Assembly: GCA_963402885.1 (NCBI GenBank)
Contig: OY727095.1
Span: forward strand, 24,433,001-24,497,000
Length of the DNA: 64,000 nucleotides
Direction of reading: 5' to 3'
From: Antedon bifida
Lineage: Eukaryota; Echinodermata; Crinoidea; Comatulida; Antedonidae
The position numbers and the translations under genes were made by a program. Below are positions 60,901 to 64,000 of the stretch, in pieces. Position 1 is the first letter of the stretch, and each line of letters opens with the position of its first letter. The notes beneath the pieces are model-generated. The model saw only the letters and a list, made by a program, of their open reading frames with translations. It did not search any database and was not told where the DNA came from.

Positions 60901-63521
60901 GGACAAATATTTGAGAAAATATCTCTCACCTGTTCTGCATCATGGTACCGCCCTACAGACCAGCATCGAAGGTCACTATCGCTAAGTGGATTGTCACCAC
61001 GATTCAGGCAGGCTACAAGGCGTCACGGACATCTCCACCCACACACATGGATCAGGTACTGGGCATGGCAGCGTCATGGGACCTTTTCTCAGGTGTCCCG
61101 CTTGCAGAAGTCCTGCAAGCAGTGTGGTGGTGGACACACAAGACATTCACATCATTTTACCTCCAAGACCTAAACATCTTACTGGTGACTATTTGTTTTT
61201 GTCAGCCCACCACCGAATAGTGTCGGTTTATCCAGGTAAGCTAGCCACAAAATAGACTATTCAAACAATAGTGGTGTTGGTAGTCTATAAGTTAAGGTAA
61301 ACAGCTGGATTAGAGGTTTTCTCGAGGATTGTCAACAGAGAGTTGTGATTAATGGTATCTTATCAAAGAAAGCACCAGTATTATCTTGAGTGCCCCAAGG
61401 ATCTGTTATAGGCCCCTGTTTGGTTTTATTTTATATCGATGACATCAATAACAGAATTAACTCAACTCTCCGTCTGCTTGCAGATGATACAATGATCTAT
61501 TCCACCATAGTAGGAAAAGATGACACCCACAGCCTTCAATCGGATCTTTACAAACTTGAGGAGTGGAGCAATGTCTCACAAATGCAGTTCCATTATGATC
61601 TGAGTTAAGTAATTTCAAACACAAGAAAAAAAAAAGAATCTCCAATGTAAAGAAGACTCAATATCTTGGCATTACTATCACTGATGAGTTAAGATGGAAT
61701 GCCAAATTGATGTTGTATGCTCTAAGGCAACCAACACTCTTAACTTTCTGAAAAGAAACATTAATTTTAGAAATCAAAAAATTAAAGAACCTTGCATACA
61801 CATCTTTACTTGAATACTCCCACATTGTTCGGGACCTGTATTCATCCCAGCTAATTAAGAAACTGGAAATGGTCCAAAGGAGGGCTGCAAGGTTTGGTAC
61901 CAAATGAAATCATTAAAATGGGACACATTCGAAGAAAGGAGGAAGGTTGCTAGGCTATGTGAGACTTGCTGGACACATGAAGGACTGTGGTAGGGTAAAT
62001 GTGTATCCCGTTCCTTTATTTTGCCACCTAGGAAGTTGTTAGGATCGTGATAGCGATAGATGGATGGGAAGACTAGGCGAAAGGGATTGTACATAATGTT
62101 GTTTGGTTTTATATGCACCACACACTGTATACAAAAAAGTGTAATTGCAACAGCTTTAGCCAGTGGAGCAGTAGCCTTCAACTATGAAGTTTGCTCCTAA
62201 TGGAAGAAGAAGAGTGATAGCTTAGCTGGATAAACAACCTTCCCTCCTCCCCATTTGACAAGCGTCTCTTGGAAGGGTGAGGTATGTATGGTTGGTATCT
62301 CCAACCTGAGGGCGCGGTACACGGATGATACCACTGTGTTGGAGGGGAGTTTAAAAATTGTTTTTAATTGTTTGTACCTTTCGAGTTATGTTCTCCCATC
62401 GAAGGGAAAAAACCTATGTCAGTTTATCCAGGTAAGCTATCACTTATAGACTACCAACACCACTATTGGTTTGTTTAATTTCTCACACACTTGCTATGCT
62501 AACACTATTATCGCAACTGTCTCATTTTAATTGAAAATTATATAGCAACTGTAGTCACTGCACATGGCATATGTTTCATGCATATTATTATATGTATTGT
62601 ATACAAATTGTGTGTTAAAATCTTTTTCTTTTTATCTAGATGCTCATCACAATGGTTTGTCTATATTTCATGGTGTTGTATGCAAGAAAATGTCAACCTG
62701 AAGTATGTTTAACTTTTTCTTTACATTCTAATAGTTTTTTATTTTGGACTTAATTTTCCAAAAGATAAATTTAATGCATGTTATATTGTAAAGCACTACA
62801 TCTTAATCTGTAGTATAATTGCATTTGCATTACCAAAATAAAAATGAGGCCCGTCTAGGCAAAACCGCTATCTTGTAATGCTATAACTTTAGTTATATAT
62901 GTCAGATTTTAATGAATGAACTCTTATTAAGAATAGGATTACAATGAATCAAATAAAAAAAATAATTAAAAAAATTAACAAGATAGTGGTTTTTCCATGC
63001 CATGCCTCAAAATAATGGTAAATACGGTAAGTGATTTTCTAGCAACATATTTCCATCTCTTGTCCAATGATCTTGTCAACTTTGATTTAAATTTTTCAAA
63101 AAGTACTAGAGGCAAAAGTACAAACAATTACAACAAGAAAAGAAAGAACAGGAACATCCCATATACCTAATGTAATAATCATAATAAGCAACAAATAATA
63201 TTAGTTCACTAGTTAATTAACATGGTTAAGTATAATAGGATTATCAATCCATCACAGTACAGTATCTTAAAGTGTTATAATATGATTTCAATGTGTTTTA
63301 TCTGATATATTTATTCATGGATGGTTCTCATATTCTATCTAATCTCTAGTTTATATTGCATCTGATTACTTTTGAAAAAGTATGTGGTTTAATTCTATCC
63401 TTACTCAAACTCCATCCTCAATTTGGAGTTGGATCACAGCTACCATCCAAAGTCAAACCTATACACACAAAATATATTAGTTGGCACAGTCAAAATACTT
63501 TTGGAAACCAAAGGAATCAAG
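33747..63521 (+). CDS. PTDSS1: Phosphatidylserine synthase 1, 11 firm exons plus one tentative; 3' end outside the window
   Basis: ER and mitochondria-associated-membrane enzyme that exchanges the choline head group of phosphatidylcholine for serine (family knowledge). Coding join: 33747-33919, 38319-38413, 38704-38748, 40988-41106, 43684-43842, 46279-46430, 50313-50454, 52639-52751, 53365-53430, 58761-58860, 62640-62702, then probably 63440-63521. The first 11 exons total 1227 bp, or 409 residues, all in frame with GT-AG junctions; human PTDSS1 has about 473. Diagnostic blocks: [30 protein letters not shown] (R94 and H96, equivalent to regulatory R95/H97 of mammalian PSS1), [26 protein letters not shown] and [10 protein letters not shown]. 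Many hydrophobic segments fit a polytopic membrane protein. The N-terminus matches PTDSS1 better than PTDSS2. The last coding exon or exons lie beyond 64000. Confidence 0.95.
34193..34704. mobile_element. MITE nested in the intron 1 element
   Basis: Inverted ends GCGGATTGCTATAAAACAG and TTATAGCAGTCCGACCCTG (reverse complement similar). Inside are repeated words such as AAGACCG and GACTGTTTTAAGACT. The exact boundary and duplication are unclear. Confidence 0.6.
34727..34929 (+). repeat. Promoter module, right inverted copy in PTDSS1 intron 1
   Basis: Inverted partner of 33355-33555, on the far side of PTDSS1 exon 1. It holds GAGGGAACCAACAAGATGGC followed by GGC. It sits inside the TA-flanked element 34006-35589, so that element appears to carry promoter sequence. 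Confidence 0.8.
35592..35960. other. PTDSS1 intron 1 stretch
   Basis: No gene or repeat recognised apart from AGGCCTAGTCTAG at 35594. Confidence 0.4.
35960..37030 (+). repeat. Dispersed repeat R1, copy 2 (interrupted by a MITE)
   Basis: Direct copy of 495-1300, including the TTTTCTGCGCAAATTGAA hairpin (36282-36325). It is split by MITE 36562-36905; sequence on both sides matches copy 1 continuously (TTCGC, then GGATTA). Confidence 0.8.
36562..36905. mobile_element. TTAA-type MITE inside R1 copy 2
   Basis: TTAA at 36558-36561 and 36906-36909, TIR AGATATATTGTCCCCC / GGGGGACAATACATCT, 344 bp. R1 copy 1 at about 1172-1185 (TTCGCCTAAGGATTA) is the unoccupied version of the site. Confidence 0.9.
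37031..38318. other. PTDSS1 intron 1, 3' part
   Basis: Holds an inverted R1 fragment at about 37790-37862 (GGTCTCCAGCAAGCAGCGAC) and the dispersed repeat 37977-38036. No gene. Confidence 0.5.
38319..38413 (+). CDS. PTDSS1: PTDSS1 exon 2 (residues 58-89)
   Basis: Reads [18 protein letters not shown], then a hydrophobic stretch to SLLAFPN. Acceptor TTTTATACAG, donor AATG|GTAAGT. Confidence 0.93.
38704..38748 (+). CDS. PTDSS1: PTDSS1 exon 3, 45-bp micro-exon (residues 90-105)
   Basis: Encodes [16 protein letters not shown] across the junctions. TRPHP holds the Arg and His shown to matter in mammalian PSS1. Acceptor CTTTTTTCAG, donor TTTG|GTAAGC. Confidence 0.93.
38749..39791. other. PTDSS1 intron 3, first part
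   Basis: AT-rich; no gene or repeat pair recognised. Confidence 0.4.
39792..40290. mobile_element. About 500-bp MITE
   Basis: Terminal inverted repeats about 45 bp long: AGGTTTCGCAACCTTAC plus AAATACGATAACGAAAACGG at the left, and the near-identical reverse complement ending GATTGCGACACCT at the right. Target duplication not clear. No transposase. Confidence 0.75.
40291..40987. other. PTDSS1 intron 3, last part
   Basis: Two overlapping minus-strand frames (40359-40610 and 40457-40696) have no family features; I see no gene. Confidence 0.4.
40988..41106 (+). CDS. PTDSS1: PTDSS1 exon 4 (residues 105-144)
   Basis: Encodes [20 protein letters not shown], a membrane segment, then a loop ending KPFEK. 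Acceptor CACAAAG, donor AAA|GTAAGT. Confidence 0.92.
41107..43683. other. PTDSS1 intron 4
   Basis: Contains a cluster of GAATAAACGCC words at 41985-42060 (related to 52960-53310), a segment at 41718-41790 resembling 49425-49485, and a perfect 24-base palindrome at 43199-43222 (arms ACTATTAAACGA / TCGTTTAATAGT). No gene. Confidence 0.5.
43684..43842 (+). CDS. PTDSS1: PTDSS1 exon 5 (residues 145-197)
   Basis: Encodes [14 protein letters not shown], then [19 protein letters not shown] and ISVTWEITE, a conserved membrane region of PSS enzymes. Phase 0-0. Acceptor TTGTTAG, donor GAG|GTAAAA. Confidence 0.94.
43843..44278. other. PTDSS1 intron 5, first part
   Basis: AT-rich; nothing recognised before the RT fragment. 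Confidence 0.4.
44279..45470 (+). pseudogene. 5'-truncated non-LTR (jockey/CR1-like) RT fragment
   Basis: RT pieces in order but in shifting frames: [13 protein letters not shown], a [17 protein letters not shown] block broken by a frameshift, FADDNT near 44462, then an open stretch 44659-45054 with thumb-type blocks ([28 protein letters not shown]). Ends in an ATT microsatellite at about 45445-45467. Several stops and frameshifts; dead copy. Confidence 0.85.
45471..46278. other. PTDSS1 intron 5, last part
   Basis: AT-rich; no gene recognised. Confidence 0.4.
46279..46430 (+). CDS. PTDSS1: PTDSS1 exon 6 (residues 198-248)
   Basis: Encodes [16 protein letters not shown], the strongest PSS signature, then [11 protein letters not shown]. 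Acceptor CTCATCAG, donor AA|GTAAGT. Confidence 0.95.
46642..47174. mobile_element. TA-flanked MITE in PTDSS1 intron 6
   Basis: TA at 46640-46641 and 47175-47176. TIR GGGACTTTACGAAACATGAC / GTCGTGTTTCGTAAAGTCCC (one difference). 533 bp, no coding. Confidence 0.85.
47177..48239. other. PTDSS1 intron 6 stretch
   Basis: A GTCCCTACTGTCATTAATAA word at 47192 echoes the end of the preceding MITE. The minus-strand frame 48042-48275 runs opposite to the RT remnant and has no family features. Confidence 0.4.
48240..48880 (+). pseudogene. Decayed RTE-type reverse transcriptase fragment
   Basis: Plus-strand pieces in different frames: [15 protein letters not shown] (48381 on), [20 protein letters not shown] near 48650, [15 protein letters not shown] near 48754 and ESWTLTAEL near 48834. 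The order and words fit endonuclease-RT elements of the RTE type. Many stops and frameshifts. The minus-strand frame 48436-48846 is its antisense shadow. Confidence 0.75.
48881..50312. other. PTDSS1 intron 6, last part
   Basis: Contains two TTTGCATATTTCAG words (48910 and 48927) and a 49425-49485 segment resembling 41718-41790. No gene. Confidence 0.4.
50313..50454 (+). CDS. PTDSS1: PTDSS1 exon 7 (residues 248-295)
   Basis: Encodes [20 protein letters not shown], then [15 protein letters not shown] and a membrane segment. Acceptor TCTTTCAG, donor ATG|GTATGT. Confidence 0.95.
50812..51110 (+). mobile_element. Probable 5' part of a third Helitron-like family member
   Basis: An imperfect hairpin GTTATCTGC / GCGGATAAAC at about 50813-50835, followed by sequence resembling 13190-13560 in order (TTTCTTTC, TATAACTTTGTCA, AATATACCTATTTTTATTCAG). 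No matching 3' CTAG end found. Confidence 0.45.
51111..52304. other. PTDSS1 intron 7 stretch
   Basis: Contains a hairpin ACATGCGCAGT / ACTGCGCATGT-like (51119-51151) and a short inverted pair GCCTGACGC / GCGTCAGGC (51354-51438). No gene. Confidence 0.4.
52305..52460 (+). repeat. TTAA-MITE right end plus AAGAAATATTTCTT repeat
   Basis: GTGAATAACTATTATGTGAC to CAATATATCTTTAA (52401-52404) matches the family right end. It is followed by GCGTTTTTTGTAAGAAATAT TTCTTGTT, shared with about 2090-2120 and 11704-11739. Confidence 0.65.
52639..52751 (+). CDS. PTDSS1: PTDSS1 exon 8 (residues 296-333)
   Basis: Encodes [19 protein letters not shown], then a hydrophobic run ending TPTLR. Acceptor TTCTTCAG, donor AAG|GTAATC. 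A short partial duplicate of its 3' end lies at about 52857-52893. Confidence 0.94.
52960..53310. repeat. GAATAAACGCCC-type repeat in PTDSS1 intron 8
   Basis: Opposite clusters of AATAAATGCC and AATAAACGC words at 52963-53035 and 53216-53285. Ends near TTGTTGAATAAATG and CTTCAAATAAATATGGTAT. Probably a MITE related to 41960-42070. Confidence 0.5.
53365..53430 (+). CDS. PTDSS1: PTDSS1 exon 9 (residues 333-355)
   Basis: A 66-bp exon with [20 protein letters not shown] then F. Acceptor ATTTTTTAG, donor AC|GTAAGT. The following 5.3-kb intron contains a non-LTR retrotransposon. Confidence 0.94.
53431..53868. other. PTDSS1 intron 9, first part
   Basis: The last 150 bp may belong to the 5' region of the following retrotransposon. 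No gene. Confidence 0.4.
53869..54471 (+). pseudogene. Non-LTR ORF: basic region and start of endonuclease
   Basis: Has an Arg/Lys-rich stretch ([12 protein letters not shown]), then endonuclease motifs [20 protein letters not shown] and GGGVACF. First ATG in frame at 53896. Stopped by TAA at 54469-54471; the same frame then carries on to 55695. Confidence 0.85.
54472..55695 (+). pseudogene. Non-LTR ORF: end of endonuclease and start of RT
   Basis: [20 protein letters not shown] (catalytic Asp/Asn) and GRSDHCCI complete the endonuclease. RT entry blocks are [36 protein letters not shown] and [17 protein letters not shown]. The frame breaks near 55690; the next RT segment is in another frame. 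Confidence 0.88.
55696..56234 (+). pseudogene. Non-LTR RT core
   Basis: [39 protein letters not shown] and YVDDLTL (catalytic Asp pair) in order. Breaks at a frameshift near 56220. Confidence 0.88.
56231..56845 (+). pseudogene. Non-LTR RT thumb and C-terminus
   Basis: Reads [43 protein letters not shown] and, at the end, [14 protein letters not shown], then TGA. Typical CR1/jockey C-terminal blocks. Confidence 0.88.
57024..57050. repeat. (AAAT)n tail of the non-LTR element
   Basis: About six AAAT units. Short tandem 3' tails are usual for CR1-like elements, which lack poly(A). Confidence 0.85.
57051..58391. other. PTDSS1 intron 9 stretch
   Basis: Contains repeated CTCGAAAA.CRGAGAC words (57290-57430). 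No gene. Confidence 0.4.
58392..58578 (+). CDS. Unrecognised 61-codon exon-like open segment in PTDSS1 intron 9
   Basis: A TTTGTATTTAG acceptor-like site precedes a frame reading [18 protein letters not shown], then [20 protein letters not shown] and [18 protein letters not shown], ending TAA at 58576-58578. The residue mix looks protein-like. Its phase would accept splicing from PTDSS1 exon 9, which would give a truncated product. I do not recognise the family; it may be a retropseudogene or element fragment. Confidence 0.35.
58761..58860 (+). CDS. PTDSS1: PTDSS1 exon 10 (residues 355-388)
   Basis: Encodes [18 protein letters not shown], then a hydrophobic run ending LLWLAVL. Acceptor CTTTTTTTTAG, donor CTG|GTAAGT. 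Confidence 0.92.
59100..61255 (+). mobile_element. Decayed DIRS-like (tyrosine recombinase) retrotransposon
   Basis: Plus-strand pieces in order: a Cys-rich gag-like segment ([16 protein letters not shown], about 59238), RT with the catalytic LHMYLDD (about 59713), [12 protein letters not shown] (about 59808), RNase [12 protein letters not shown] (about 60088) and AYINREGD (about 60261), then a tyrosine recombinase (60942-61220). This gene order with a recombinase in place of integrase is specific to DIRS/Ngaro elements. Many stops and frameshifts, with apparent internal loss of most of the RT. In PTDSS1 intron 10. Confidence 0.82.
60942..61220 (+). pseudogene. DIRS tyrosine recombinase, C-terminal part
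   Basis: Reads [19 protein letters not shown], then [20 protein letters not shown] and [11 protein letters not shown]. This matches the family layout (TISRWI; AASWA..GVPL..IL.A; TF..FYLRD). The His of the H-x-x-R motif is present but the Arg position is Gln (HMDQ), so the copy is probably inactive. The C-terminal Tyr in FYL is present. Confidence 0.8.
61226..61291. repeat. Terminal-type repeat, copy A
   Basis: GTTTATCCAGGTAAGCTA (61226-61243), then CAAACAATAGTGGTGTTGGT AGTCTATAAG (61262-61291). The first part recurs in the same orientation at 62422-62439; the second recurs inverted at 62443-62473. Confidence 0.7.
61300..62210 (+). pseudogene. CR1/L2-like RT fragment
   Basis: [38 protein letters not shown] (stop just before), [31 protein letters not shown] and [13 protein letters not shown] in order, then a C-terminal stretch with GRLGERDCT. 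Ends TGGAAGAAGAAGAG near 62201. Multiple stops. It lies between the two copies of the terminal-type repeat. Confidence 0.85.
62216..62473. repeat. Terminal-type repeat, copy B, with 20-bp inverted ends
   Basis: GATAGCTTAGCTGGATAAAC (62216-62235) pairs with GTTTATCCAGGTAAGCTATC (62422-62441), one mismatch, enclosing 186 bp. Followed by the inverted partner of copy A's second half. Confidence 0.7.
62640..62702 (+). CDS. PTDSS1: PTDSS1 exon 11 (residues 389-409)
   Basis: A 63-bp phase 0-0 exon, [20 protein letters not shown] plus E, equal to the last membrane segment of the family. Acceptor TTTATCTAG, donor GAA|GTATGT. Confidence 0.9.
62703..63439. other. PTDSS1 intron 11
   Basis: AT-rich; nothing recognised. 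Confidence 0.4.
63440..63521 (+). CDS. PTDSS1: Tentative PTDSS1 exon 12 (C-terminal tail)
   Basis: After acceptor GGATCACAG the phase-0 frame reads [18 protein letters not shown] and on to NQRNQ, ending CAAG|GTATCT. The ISWH core resembles the C-terminal tail of vertebrate PTDSS1, and the frame and donor fit. It is short and weakly conserved, so it needs transcript support. Confidence 0.5.
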
Positions 63522-63784
63522 GTATCTAAAGTTTTCTACCATACACACAGCAAGTCTACTTCACTGGCTTTTCTAATGTCTTTTTTATTTTGGACTGAAC
63601 AGAAGATCTTTGCTTCTTACGGAAATAATTCATCTCTTTGTTTCTTTGCAAGTGCAGAATGCTTCTCATAAACCATAAAGTTGTCACAACCGCAAATTGC
63701 ATAAAAATAATGATTGTGATTTACACCGTAAGCATAAGTTGCAAATCATCTTCCAATTTATTTCTCATAATGACAAAACATATT
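63522..63784. other. Start of the intron after the tentative exon 12
   Basis: No gene or repeat recognised. The 63423-63671 frame overlaps the tentative exon in another frame and has no family features. Confidence 0.4.
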
Positions 63785-64000
63785 AAAGGGGTGTTCCGGG
63801 TTTAAAATGAATAGTAAAAAATATATAATATAATTATTTTTCTCTTGAACGGTAAAAGTTTCACTTATTATAAGCCAGCGGTGAAGCAGAACAAAGGCTG
63901 TGAAGTGAAGCCAAAATTGCAAGTGCAGCTAGGCGATATGACACTGTGTTACAGAATAGGAAAATTCGTGAAATTGTCGATCTTCTGACGACTCGTTATC
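63785..64000. mobile_element. Probable left end of a TTAA-type MITE, running off the window
   Basis: TTAAAGGGGTGTTCCGGGTT at 63785 has the TTAA plus AAGGGG.GTTCCGGG form common at animal MITE ends. The right end is not in the window. Confidence 0.4.

Overview
The window looks like intron-rich, AT-rich nuclear DNA from an animal. Two conserved housekeeping genes are split into short exons with GT-AG introns, and the introns are packed with retrotransposons, MITEs, Helitron-like elements and satellites. The mix (Ty3/Gypsy, CR1/jockey-like, RTE-like and DIRS-like elements, many MITEs, scattered AGGCCTAGGCCT words) would suit a marine invertebrate, possibly a deuterostome such as an echinoderm. 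The species is inference and I hold it loosely.

The two host genes are arranged head to head. QTRT1 (catalytic subunit of tRNA-guanine transglycosylase, queuosine pathway) is on the minus strand. All eight coding exons are present between 33046 and 2557, giving 405 residues, with every junction phase and both catalytic Asp residues checked by hand. PTDSS1 (phosphatidylserine synthase 1, ER base exchange) is on the plus strand from 33747. Eleven firm exons give 409 residues; a tentative twelfth lies at 63440-63521 and the 3' end is outside the window. About 700 bp separates the two ATGs and forms a probable bidirectional promoter. It carries repeated modules with a YY1-like site.

Layout. 1-2556: QTRT1 3' flank and a dispersed repeat with TTGCGCAA hairpins. 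2557-16254: QTRT1 exons 8 to 2, with introns holding a CCACGGCAA foldback repeat duplicated in tandem, a 1.4-kb minisatellite, and TTAA-, TA- and TAA-flanked DNA elements, one with a nested Helitron-like element. 16255-32791: QTRT1 intron 1, holding a young full-length Ty3/Gypsy element (17471-24419), a decayed jockey/CR1-like fragment, a hammerhead ribozyme (26545-26589, minus), a foldback rich in nuclear-receptor-type motifs, and a foldback MITE with a second Helitron-like element inside. 32792-33746: QTRT1 exon 1 and the shared promoter. 33747-64000: PTDSS1 exons, with introns holding more MITEs, four further retroelement remnants (44279-45470, 48240-48880, 53869-57050, 61300-62210) and a DIRS-like tyrosine-recombinase retroelement (about 59100-61250).

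The two host genes share no pathway; their link is positional. Nearly everything else is mobile DNA. The Gypsy element is the only element with intact long ORFs. Exon limits come from reading splice sites and aligning by eye to remembered family features; no search was run.
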